Position numbers and translations under genes: made by a program. The notes beneath the pieces are model-generated. The model had not been told where the DNA came from and ran no database searches. It was given only the letters and a program-made list of their open reading frames with translations. A stretch of 64,000 nt of DNA from Anaerospora hongkongensis (GTDB lineage: Bacteria > Bacillota > Negativicutes > Sporomusales > DSM-15969), in NCBI RefSeq assembly GCF_004339805.1, contig NZ_SLUI01000010.1, positions 1 to 64,000 of the forward strand, in the 5' to 3' direction. Below are positions 33,658 to 41,410 of the stretch, piece by piece. Each line of letters opens with the position of its first letter. Position 1 is the first letter of the stretch.

Positions 33658-35847
33658 TTAATTTTTTTTGTTATCCGGTTTTACCGGTGGGGGCGGGGGT
33701 GCAGCCGGAGAAGAAGACTTGCTATCTGCTTTGGGGGGCGGCGGAGTCAGTGTTTTATCATCGGCTGGTTCTGATGATTGCTCTGGTGACTTAGGATCTT
33801 TTGGATTTTTAGCGTCTTTATTTTTAGCGTCTTTATTTTTAGCGTCTTTTTCTTTGTCATCGACAAGCGGACTGGGTTTAGTCGGCTGCGTGCCGTCGAC
33901 AAATATTTCCGAATGGACGTCTTTATTAGCCGGATCGGTAACAAGAAGGCCGTCTTTGTTGGAAACGGTCGCAGAGACAATACCGCCAGGACGGGGGAAA
34001 TCTCTAACAGGGTACTTCGCAGCAGCTTCACTCATAAAGGCATTCCAGATGACGGCAGGGACACCGCCGCCTGTGATATCGCCGAGATAGCCGTCAGTGT
34101 CGTAGCCCATCCAGACGGAAGCTACCAGATCAGGCGTAAACCCAACAAACCAGGCATCTTTATTGTCATCGGTTGTGCCGGTTTTTCCCGCTGCCGGACG
34201 GCCAATATTTGCTGCCGTACCAGTTCCTCTGATAAGCACGCCCTTCATTATATCCGTCAAAATGTAGGCGCTCCGTTCGTTAATGACAACTTTTTCATGG
34301 GGAGTGTTTTGTTCTAATACTTTGCCGGCACGATCAACTACTTTAATAATGGAAGCCGGTTCAACACGCACTCCCTGATTAGCCAGAACGCCGTAGGCGC
34401 TGGCAATATCAATTGGAGTTACACCGCGGGTCAAACCGCCGAGGGCCATTGCCAAGTTACGGTCGTTAGTGTTGCCGCGCAGGACAAGCGTGGAAATACC
34501 CATTTGCTGTGCGTAATATAAGGGCTTGTCTACTCCCACGTGATTCGCCAGTTTGACTGCAATAACATTAAGAGACAATTCCAGGGCATTCCGCAGGGAA
34601 ACTTCACCACGGAATTTACCATCATAATTTCCCGGCGTCCAGCTGCCAAAGGAAATTGGACTGTCGTCGACCCGGGTAGCGGCTGTCATGCCGCTCTCAA
34701 TGGCTGCTAAATAGACAAATGGCTTGAAGGCAGAGCCTGGCTGCCGCTCTGCTAAAATGGCCCGGTTGAACTGATCGTTGCCGCGGCCGCCGACCATTGC
34801 TTTGATGTAGCCTGTATGAGGATCAATGGCAACAAGTGCTCCTTGCGGCTGTTTTATCCCGCTTTTATCCGTATAGGCTGTAGGCAGGCGCTTCATAGCC
34901 TGTTCGGCTGCCTGCTGCATATCTAAGTCCAGGGACGTGTAAATTTTTAAACCTTCTTTATATACAGCATCTGCGCCATATTTATCAATTAACTGCTGGG
35001 TGACATAATCAATAAAGTAGGAAGCAAATTCGCCGCTGCTGGAGGCAGTAGCCAGTTTAATTTCTTTGGATTTTGCCTGTGCGGCGGTTTCTGCATCAAT
35101 GTAACCGTACTTTACCATTTGATCAAGGACGGTTGCCTGGCGTTCTTTTGCCGCTTTGATATTGCTCAGCGGCGAATAGTAGTTAGGGCTTTGCGGCAGG
35201 CCGGCAATCATCGCAGCCTCCGCCAGGTTCAGGTCTTCAACATTCTTACCAAAATATACTCTGGAAGCAGCCTGCACTCCATAGGCCCCTTGGCCAAAAT
35301 AAATTTGGTTCATATACATCTCCAGGATTTCAGGCTTGCTGAACTGGCGTTCAATCTGCAGGGCTAAAAAAGCTTCCTGAATTTTCCTTTTTAATGTTCG
35401 GTCCTGTGAGAGCAGGGCATTGCGTGCCAATTGCTGCGTAATTGTGCTGCCGCCTTCCGAAACGCCCCGGTCGGTAATGTTTGACCAGACGGCACGCAGG
35501 ATGCCGCGGGGGTCAATGCCCATATGCTGATAAAAGCGGGCATCTTCGGCAGCGATAAAAGCATTTTGTAGATTCTGAGGAATTTTACTGATCGATACAG
35601 GCAGGCGGTTTTCTACCGAATGAATAGTAGTAATTAGCTTGCCGTTAGAATCGAAAATTTGGGATGAGGCTGCAGGACGAATTTCCCCTTTTAGACTAGG
35701 CATGGTGTGAATGCTTGCCGTTAGGAAACCAAGACCTGCGCCTGTAATCATTACAATAAAGACAATAACTGAGATAATAGCAATTTTTGAAAAGGCGCCT
35801 TTCGGGCGACGACGTTCACCCGTACCGCCATTATTGCGATTGCTCAT
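33658..35847 (-). CDS. Class A penicillin-binding protein (PBP1A type)
   Basis: The 729-residue bifunctional cell-wall synthase has a cytoplasmic basic tail, one membrane anchor (IAIISVIVFIVMITGAGLGF), and a GT51 glycosyltransferase domain with catalytic Glu in EDARFYQHMG and GGSTITQQLARN. The transpeptidase domain shows SAFK (GSAFKPF), SLN (ELSLNV) and KTGTT. The C-terminus is a disordered Lys/Asp/Pro region with a KNKDA repeat and polyproline. Start ATG 35847 is behind AAAGGAGG; 15 upstream in-frame codons lack a ribosome site. Confidence 0.95.
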   Translation of the reverse strand: MSNRNNGGTGERRRPKGAFSKIAIISVIVFIVMITGAGLGFLTASIHTMPSLKGEIRPAASSQIFDSNGKLITTIHSVENRLPVSISKIPQNLQNAFIAAEDARFYQHMGIDPRGILRAVWSNITDRGVSEGGSTITQQLARNALLSQDRTLKRKIQEAFLALQIERQFSKPEILEMYMNQIYFGQGAYGVQAASRVYFGKNVEDLNLAEAAMIAGLPQSPNYYSPLSNIKAAKERQATVLDQMVKYGYIDAETAAQAKSKEIKLATASSSGEFASYFIDYVTQQLIDKYGADAVYKEGLKIYTSLDLDMQQAAEQAMKRLPTAYTDKSGIKQPQGALVAIDPHTGYIKAMVGGRGNDQFNRAILAERQPGSAFKPFVYLAAIESGMTAATRVDDSPISFGSWTPGNYDGKFRGEVSLRNALELSLNVIAVKLANHVGVDKPLYYAQQMGISTLVLRGNTNDRNLAMALGGLTRGVTPIDIASAYGVLANQGVRVEPASIIKVVDRAGKVLEQNTPHEKVVINERSAYILTDIMKGVLIRGTGTAANIGRPAAGKTGTTDDNKDAWFVGFTPDLVASVWMGYDTDGYLGDITGGGVPAVIWNAFMSEAAAKYPVRDFPRPGGIVSATVSNKDGLLVTDPANKDVHSEIFVDGTQPTKPSPLVDDKEKDAKNKDAKNKDAKNPKDPKSPEQSSEPADDKTLTPPPPKADSKSSSPAAPPPPPVKPDNKKN

Positions 35848-35878
35848 GATGACCTCCTTTGGTGCCGATATCTCAATC

Positions 35879-35910
35879 ATTATATCATACATCCACAGAC
35901 AGGCATAGAT
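35879..35910 (-). promoter_or_regulatory. Extended -10 promoter of the PBP gene
   Basis: On the minus strand TGATATAAT gives an extended -10 (TG-N-TATAAT, box at 35884-35879). The -35 region 17 nt upstream (TATGCC) is weak. Confidence 0.45.
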
Positions 35911-35921
35911 TATGGAAAGAT

Positions 35922-35950
35922 TTGCAATGTAAAGGATGTTATGTTATAAT
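35922..35950 (+). promoter_or_regulatory. Sigma-A promoter of tyrS
   Basis: TTGCAA (35922-35927) and TATAAT (35945-35950) with a 17-nt spacer lie 65 bp before the tyrS start. No T-box leader fits in the space between, unlike thrS and pheS. Confidence 0.75.
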
Positions 35951-36015
35951 GCGGCTAACTATAATACCATATTACGGAAAGTAATAATAGATTGAGTTTT
36001 TATGGGGGTAGCAGA

Positions 36016-37230
36016 ATGGTTTCTGTTGAACAACAGTTAAAAATAATTAAACGCGGTGTAGCCGAAATCCTGCCGGAAGCTTTATTAGTAGAAAAGCTTA
36101 AGCGTTCGATTGCAACAGGTGCACCACTGAAAGTTAAACTAGGCTTAGATCCAACCGCTCCGGATATTCATCTCGGACATACGGTTGTTTTACGTAAACT
36201 AAAACAATTTCAGGATCTTGGCCATCATATTATTATTATTATCGGTGATTTTACAGGACGAATCGGTGATCCCACCGGCAGATCCGAAACCCGCAAGCCA
36301 TTGACGGATGATGATATCCGCCGTAATGCCAAGACCTATGAAGAACAAATATTTAAGATATTAGACCGGGAAAAGACCCAGGTATCCTTCAATAGTACCT
36401 GGCTGGCTCCGCTTACATTCGCGGATGTGGTGAATTTGGCAGCGAGATATACCGTAGCCCGCATGCTGGAGCGGGAAGATTTTACCAAACGCTTTAAAGA
36501 AGGACGCCCAATCAGTGTGCATGAATTTTTCTATCCGCTCATGCAGGGTTATGACTCAGTTGCTCTCGCAGCAGATATTGAGTTTGGCGGAACAGACCAA
36601 AAGTTTAACCTGTTAATGGGACGCCATTTACAGGAAGAATTCGGGCAAGAACCGCAAGTCGCTATTATGATGCCGATACTCGAGGGGCTTGACGGCGTTC
36701 AAAAGATGAGTAAAAGCTTAGGCAATTATATTGGAATTGATGAAGCTCCTACGGAAATCTACGGTAAAAGCATGTCTATCCCGGATGCGCTGATGGTTCG
36801 TTACTATGAACTGGTAACAGACGTATCGCTGGAAGAACTGGATAGCATCCGCACCGGTTTGGAAAACGGAACGCTGCATCCCAGGGATACTAAGATGCGT
36901 CTTGCCCATACTCTAGTACGTCTTTATCATGGTGAAGCGATGGCTGATCAGGCGCAAAATGAATTCATCAAAGTCTTCCAGCAGGGGGATCTGCCTGATG
37001 ATATTCCGGAATTTCAGTTTGAACAGCAAACGGAAGCAATTTGGCTGCCCAAGCTTTTGACTCAGCTCATGCTGGCATCCAGCAGCAGTGAAGCAAAACG
37101 GGCTGTTCAGCAAGGATCAGTAAAAATAAACGGCGAAAAAATAACTGACACCGATGCAAAGCTTACAGTTGCCGACGGTATGATTGTGCAAGTTGGCAAG
37201 CGTAAGTTTGCTAAAATAGTACTGGGATAA
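36016..37230 (+). CDS. tyrS: Tyrosyl-tRNA synthetase (TyrZ-type)
   Basis: The 404-residue class I synthetase shows HLGHTVV (HIGH box variant), [17 protein letters not shown], the KMSKS motif in QKMSKSLGN, and a C-terminal S4 domain ([14 protein letters not shown]). The HLGH form and IGDPTGRSE segment place it in the second bacterial TyrRS type, called TyrZ in Bacillus. ATG 36016 is preferred over an upstream TTG without ribosome site. It is transcribed alone from a sigma-A promoter, with a terminator after it. Confidence 0.95.
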   Translation: MVSVEQQLKIIKRGVAEILPEALLVEKLKRSIATGAPLKVKLGLDPTAPDIHLGHTVVLRKLKQFQDLGHHIIIIIGDFTGRIGDPTGRSETRKPLTDDDIRRNAKTYEEQIFKILDREKTQVSFNSTWLAPLTFADVVNLAARYTVARMLEREDFTKRFKEGRPISVHEFFYPLMQGYDSVALAADIEFGGTDQKFNLLMGRHLQEEFGQEPQVAIMMPILEGLDGVQKMSKSLGNYIGIDEAPTEIYGKSMSIPDALMVRYYELVTDVSLEELDSIRTGLENGTLHPRDTKMRLAHTLVRLYHGEAMADQAQNEFIKVFQQGDLPDDIPEFQFEQQTEAIWLPKLLTQLMLASSSSEAKRAVQQGSVKINGEKITDTDAKLTVADGMIVQVGKRKFAKIVLG

Positions 37231-37234
37231 TTAA

Positions 37235-37275
37235 CAGCCGGGAATGCGCAGCCGCAGACCTGGCTTTTTTCTTTT
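37235..37275 (+). terminator. Terminator after tyrS
   Basis: An imperfect stem (AGCC...GGCT outer, TGCG/CGCA inner) is followed by TTTTTTCTTTTG. Confidence 0.6.
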
Positions 37276-37316
37276 GCCGCATTGTGCCGTGGCAGGAACA
37301 CTTTTCCCTCTTCCGT

Positions 37317-37324
37317 CATACAAT
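37317..37324 (+). promoter_or_regulatory. Possible sigma-E -10 element of yunB
   Basis: CATACAAT equals the consensus -10 box of sporulation sigma-E promoters and lies about 30 bp before the yunB start. No clear -35 was found. yunB of Bacillus is expressed during sporulation, which supports the reading. Confidence 0.35.
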
Positions 37325-37354
37325 AGTAAACAAACTGTTTGGGGAGGGAGAACG

Positions 37355-38032
37355 ATGCGGTTCTCCGTACGCAGGAAAAAAATTATCCCGCGATTGTGGC
37401 TGACAGCTGTGCTATTGCTGTCCTTATCCGTCTATTTTTTCTGGATTGTAGAGTCTAACCTGAAGCCCACATTGTTAACCATCGCCGAGGCACGGGCCAC
37501 ACTGATTGCGACACAGACAATTAATAATGTAATCAATGAAAAAATCAGCGCGATTATTGATCCGCAGAGTTTGATCACCGTTCGGGTAGATGATCATGGC
37601 AAAGTAGTATTGATTCAGCCGAATGCAATGGAATTTAATAAGCTGGCGGCAGATACGACAATCAAAGTTCAGGACGGCTTACGAGCAATTGCTGATGAAA
37701 AAATCTATATTCCTATCGGCCAGGTTGTAGGAAGTCAGTTGATAGCCAGCTGGGGCCCGAATATTGTCGTAACGATTATTCCTGTTGGGACCGTGCAAGT
37801 CAATGTAGTGGATAAATTTGAACAGGCTGGAATCAACCAAACCCGTCATATGGTGTATCTAATGGCGACAACAACCGTTCGCATTGTTATTCCTCTAGTG
37901 AGCAAAAGTGTAAGCGTTAATACACAGGTTCCGATTACGGAGTATGTGGTCGTCGGCGAAGTTCCTAACACATATGTTCAATTTCCGTTCCCCTTTACCA
38001 ATGAACTGGGCCATACCGGAAATACGAATTGA
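37355..38032 (+). CDS. yunB: Sporulation protein YunB
   Basis: The 225-residue protein has a basic N-terminus and one membrane span (LWLTAVLLLSLSVYFFWIVE). The body is the YunB domain: ARATLIATQTINNVINEKIS, IPIGQVVGSQLIASWGP and a C-terminal TEYVVVGEVPNTYVQFP. YunB is a mother-cell protein needed for full sporulation in some Bacilli; its biochemical role is not known to me. ATG 37355 follows GGGGAGGGAG. Confidence 0.93.
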   Translation: MRFSVRRKKIIPRLWLTAVLLLSLSVYFFWIVESNLKPTLLTIAEARATLIATQTINNVINEKISAIIDPQSLITVRVDDHGKVVLIQPNAMEFNKLAADTTIKVQDGLRAIADEKIYIPIGQVVGSQLIASWGPNIVVTIIPVGTVQVNVVDKFEQAGINQTRHMVYLMATTTVRIVIPLVSKSVSVNTQVPITEYVVVGEVPNTYVQFPFPFTNELGHTGNTN

Positions 38033-38035
38033 TGA

Positions 38036-38074
38036 CAAAAAGGAGTTCTTAAAAAATAAGAACTCCTTTTTGTT
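38036..38074 (+). terminator. Terminator after yunB
   Basis: CAAAAAGGAGTTCTTA and TAAGAACTCCTTTTTG flank a 5-nt loop, with a T-run on the right. Confidence 0.9.
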
Positions 38075-38135
38075 TGCTGGTGTTCATTTTCGGTAAGCAT
38101 ATCTAAAAGTGATACTAGCTATTCCGAAAAAAGCG

Positions 38136-38164
38136 TTGATGAAAACCTTCATATGCGGTAAAAT
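38136..38164 (+). promoter_or_regulatory. Sigma-A-like promoter of the sensory hydrogenase operon
   Basis: TTGATG (38136-38141) and TAAAAT (38159-38164) are 17 nt apart. Transcription would start near 38171, just before the Rex-like palindrome. Confidence 0.6.
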
Positions 38165-38179
38165 GAAATAGAAACACCA

Positions 38180-38197
38180 ATGTGAAAAAATTCACAA
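38180..38197. promoter_or_regulatory. Rex-box-like operator
   Basis: ATGTGAAAAAATTCACAA matches the Rex operator consensus TTGTGAA-N4-TTCACAA at all but the first base. Its centre lies about 17 bp downstream of the expected transcription start. Rex represses fermentation and hydrogenase genes until NADH rises, so the site fits the genes it precedes. Confidence 0.6.
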
Positions 38198-38216
38198 AAT
38201 ATTGAGGTGGATTTAG

Positions 38217-38459
38217 ATGGTGGTCATATCTATCTGTATTGGCAGCGCCTGTCACTTGAAAGGAGCACATGGCGTATTAAATGCTTTTGCGGCATTGCTA
38301 CAGAAATATCAGGTTCAAGGAACAGTTGATATTGAAGGAAGTTTTTGTCAGGGCCGCTGTACAGAAGGTGTCGTGATTAAGATTGGTGACGAGATTATCA
38401 CGAATGTGGCAAAAGAAAAGGTACACGAAATTTTCACGCAAAAGGTGCTAGGGCGGTGA
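38217..38459 (+). CDS. [2Fe-2S] thioredoxin-like ferredoxin (NuoE-like)
   Basis: The 80-residue protein has the thioredoxin-fold [2Fe-2S] cluster motif: a first Cys pair in CIGSACHLKG and a second in GSFCQGRCTEGV. It corresponds to the C-terminal domain of NuoE/HydC-type subunits without the N-terminal helical part. It probably delivers electrons to or from the [FeFe]-hydrogenase-like protein encoded 4 nt downstream. First gene of the sensory hydrogenase operon, just after the Rex-like box. Confidence 0.9.
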   Translation: MVVISICIGSACHLKGAHGVLNAFAALLQKYQVQGTVDIEGSFCQGRCTEGVVIKIGDEIITNVAKEKVHEIFTQKVLGR

Positions 38460-38463
38460 TTCA

Positions 38464-40167
38464 ATGAAGAGTATTACAACTCTAAAAGTGAATTGCAAGG
38501 ACTGTCACAGATGTGTAAGGTCTTGTCCGGTAAAAGCGATTGGCATTGATAAAGGACAAGCACGCGTTGTAGAAAATCGCTGTATTGTATGTGGCAGATG
38601 TGTAACGGAATGTCCACAAAAAGCAAAGCAAGTAGAAAATCAAGTAGCGGAAATTAAAGCAAAAATTGCTTCCGGATACAAAGTACTCATGAGCCTGGCT
38701 CCTTCGTTTATTGGTTCTTTTCCTGAATACAAAGGCAAAGAGCTGTTTCAAGCGATTAAGAGTCTGGGGTTTTATGATGTCGAAGAGACAGCCATCGGTG
38801 CAGAAATTGTTTCTTCTCATTACAGCCGTATGCTGGAGGAATCGCAAGAGCCGGTTATATCGGCGTGTTGTCCGGTTGTCGTAAATGTAATTAAAACCTA
38901 TTATCCTGATTTGGTTAAAAATATTGCGCCAGTGGTTTCTCCCATGATTGCGCACGGTAAAGTTATTAAGCATCGCTCCGGCAATGATACGTATGTTGTA
39001 TTTGCCGGTCCTTGTGTTGCCAAAATTGGAGAAGCGGAAAAGGATGCTGATTCGATTGATGCGGTGATAACTTTTGAACAGCTGCGCCAATGGCTGCAAG
39101 AAAGTGATCGACATTACGCAGTTAAAGATACCGCTCCCCAGCAGGTGGCCCTTGAGCCTCAGGGAAGGGGACGCTACTTTCCCATATCCGGAGGAATTCT
39201 AAAATCCTTTATGGATCATGATGAAACCGATACGGAGATTATCACGGTTGATGGCATTGAAAATTGTATGGAAACCTTTGATGCATTAGGTAAAGGGGAG
39301 ATTTCGCCGCGGTTTATTGAAGCTTTGGCTTGTTCCGGCGGCTGTATTGGCGGGCCGGTAAGCGGTAATCAGCAATGTAGGGCTGCTAAACGCCGGGAAG
39401 TCATTAATTACGCGAAAAATAGTGGCCGGGACAGTGAGCAGGATTATGATAAAACCCTCAGCTTTGCCCGGATTCATGAGGCGAAACCGGTTGCGTTTCC
39501 TATGCCAACAGAAGCGGAAATTGCCGACATTTTGCGCCAAACAGGCAAAACCGCTGCCGCGGATGAAAAAAATTGTGGTGCCTGCGGTTATAATTCATGC
39601 CGTGATAAGGCTATTGCCGTCTATCAGGGACTGGCAGAAAATGATATGTGCGTTCCCTATATGCGCTCTAAGGCGGAGTCCTTTGCCAATATTATTGTAA
39701 CAAATTCCCTGAATGCTATCATTGTAGTCGACAATCGTATGATTATACAGGATTTTAATCCTGCGGCCCAGGCGATGTTCGACTGGGGACGGGAAATGAC
39801 AACTGGTATGAATTTAGGCGAAATTATGGACTGTGCCCACTTTGTATATGCTGCTAAAAGCGGCAATAAAGTTGTAGGTAAGCGGGTTGAGTACGTCCAT
39901 TATGGATTAGTGACGGAACAAATGATTATTCCTGTCCCTAAACACGATGTCATTATTGCGATCATTACCAATGTGACCGACCAAGAAAAGAAGCTAAAAG
40001 AGCTTGAGTTAATGAAGCTGGAAACAATAAAAAAGGCAACGCAAGTCATTGATAAGCAAATGCATGTCGCTCAAGAGATTGCCGGGCTTCTGGGAGAAAC
40101 GACTGCAGAGACCAAGTCCGCATTACTGGAAGTGATTTGGCTTCTGAAAGGTAAGGAGGAAGCTTGA
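38464..40167 (+). CDS. Sensory-type [FeFe]-hydrogenase with PAS domain (HydS-like)
   Basis: The 567-residue protein has two 4Fe-4S motifs (Cys 11/14/17/21 and 40/43/46/50). The H-cluster domain keeps all four ligand cysteines in variant motifs (ACCP at 134-137, GPCVAK at 182-187, ACSGGC at 289-294). A further Fe-S domain follows (Cys 371/374/379/396) and then a PAS domain from about residue 405 (NAIIVVDNRMIIQDFNPAAQ). This order matches group C sensory hydrogenases such as T. maritima HydS. The likely role is H2 or redox sensing with output through the adjacent phosphatase. It ends overlapping that gene by 1 nt. Confidence 0.9.
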   Translation: MKSITTLKVNCKDCHRCVRSCPVKAIGIDKGQARVVENRCIVCGRCVTECPQKAKQVENQVAEIKAKIASGYKVLMSLAPSFIGSFPEYKGKELFQAIKSLGFYDVEETAIGAEIVSSHYSRMLEESQEPVISACCPVVVNVIKTYYPDLVKNIAPVVSPMIAHGKVIKHRSGNDTYVVFAGPCVAKIGEAEKDADSIDAVITFEQLRQWLQESDRHYAVKDTAPQQVALEPQGRGRYFPISGGILKSFMDHDETDTEIITVDGIENCMETFDALGKGEISPRFIEALACSGGCIGGPVSGNQQCRAAKRREVINYAKNSGRDSEQDYDKTLSFARIHEAKPVAFPMPTEAEIADILRQTGKTAAADEKNCGACGYNSCRDKAIAVYQGLAENDMCVPYMRSKAESFANIIVTNSLNAIIVVDNRMIIQDFNPAAQAMFDWGREMTTGMNLGEIMDCAHFVYAAKSGNKVVGKRVEYVHYGLVTEQMIIPVPKHDVIIAIITNVTDQEKKLKELELMKLETIKKATQVIDKQMHVAQEIAGLLGETTAETKSALLEVIWLLKGKEEA

Positions 40168-41309
40168 TGGAACTGCTTCATGCTGAAGTCGGCTTAGCGC
40201 AGCTATCCAAAGCGGGTGAAGAACTGTGCGGCGATAATGTAGAAGTGGTGCGTACCGCTTCGGATACTATCATTGTTATTTCTGACGGGTTAGGCAGTGG
40301 CGTAAAAGCAAACATTCTGGCAACCTTAACCACGAAAATTGCGGCTTCGATGCTGAAAAGAGGAATTCCGCTGGAAGATGTTGTGGATACCATTACCGCT
40401 ACGCTACCGGTTTGCAAGCAGCGGAAAATCGCCTATTCCACTTTTCATATAATAAAAATCAGCGGTGCCGGATTGGCAACAGTAGTAGAATTTGATTGCC
40501 CTTCTACTTTCTTAAAACGCAATAATCATGTTATTGTTTTTCCTACGATAGAGAAAATCGTGGGGGGCAAAGTGATCAAAGAAGGGCAGCTTTCCTTACA
40601 GGAAGACGATATATTGGTAGCCGTTAGTGATGGGGTCATTCATGCCGGTATTGGCGGACTGTTAAAACTCGGCTGGGGGTGGCAGGGAATTGCCCAGCAG
40701 CTTGCCGGTGAGTCTGTCAAAGTCATTGATGCCGATAATTTGAGTCAGCAGGTGATTCGCTGTTGTCAGGGGTATTATCTGGACAAAGCAGGCGATGATT
40801 CAACAGTTGTATCCGTTAAAATCAGACGGCCGCTGCTTTTGACAATCTTTACCGGACCTCCTGCCGACCGCTCGTATGACCAAAAGGTGGTTAAACGATT
40901 TCTGCAGCAGCCGGGAAAAAAAGTGGTAGCCGGAGGAACGACAGCCAATATCGTCAGCCGTATAACCAATCGTCCGCTAAAAGTAAATTTGGATTATCAC
41001 GATCCTGCCATTCCCCCTACAGGCACAATTGAGGGAATTGATTTAGTGACCGAAGGTGTTCTAACGCTTAATGCTGCTGTAGACCGGCTGCGCAGTGCTG
41101 CAGCCTGGAAACAGCAGGATGGGGCCAGTCTCTTGGCCCGTATGATGCTGGAAGCGGATCAAATTACGATTATTGCCGGAAGTGCAGTGAATCCGGCACA
41201 TCAGAATCCGAATTTTCCGGTGCAGATTAATATAAAATCACAGGTATTGAACCAACTGCTTGCGGTGCTGAAAGAAAAAGGCAAGCAGGCAGCAATTGAG
41301 TGGGTCTAA
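40167..41309 (+). CDS. SpoIIE/PP2C-type phosphatase with extra C-terminal domain
   Basis: Residues 1-225 of 380 form a SpoIIE-like PP2C domain with metal-binding Asp in VISDGLGSGVKAN, VAVSDGVIHAG and AGDDSTVVSV. Residues 230-380 form an extra domain (FTGPPADRSYDQKVVKRFL, KKVVAGGTTANIVSR, IAGSAVNPAHQNPNFP) that I cannot assign. ATG 40167 overlaps the hydrogenase stop by one base, so production is coupled. It probably dephosphorylates Ser/Thr on an anti-sigma antagonist or another regulator under control of the HydS-like protein (inference). Confidence 0.88.
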   Translation: MELLHAEVGLAQLSKAGEELCGDNVEVVRTASDTIIVISDGLGSGVKANILATLTTKIAASMLKRGIPLEDVVDTITATLPVCKQRKIAYSTFHIIKISGAGLATVVEFDCPSTFLKRNNHVIVFPTIEKIVGGKVIKEGQLSLQEDDILVAVSDGVIHAGIGGLLKLGWGWQGIAQQLAGESVKVIDADNLSQQVIRCCQGYYLDKAGDDSTVVSVKIRRPLLLTIFTGPPADRSYDQKVVKRFLQQPGKKVVAGGTTANIVSRITNRPLKVNLDYHDPAIPPTGTIEGIDLVTEGVLTLNAAVDRLRSAAAWKQQDGASLLARMMLEADQITIIAGSAVNPAHQNPNFPVQINIKSQVLNQLLAVLKEKGKQAAIEWV

Positions 41310-41410
41310 TTGTGATGAAATCTTAAGAAACAATGTCAGCTAAATGTTACTTCTGACGGTTTTTTACTGGTATCTATTAAATTTTATTCGCTGCAAGAGG
41401 AGGATTTAAC

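Noticed and set aside
33668..34317. Plus-strand open frames of 134-140 codons opposite the PBP C-terminus
   Set aside because: They mirror the low-complexity Lys/Asp/Pro region and transpeptidase domain of the penicillin-binding protein and have no ribosome site.
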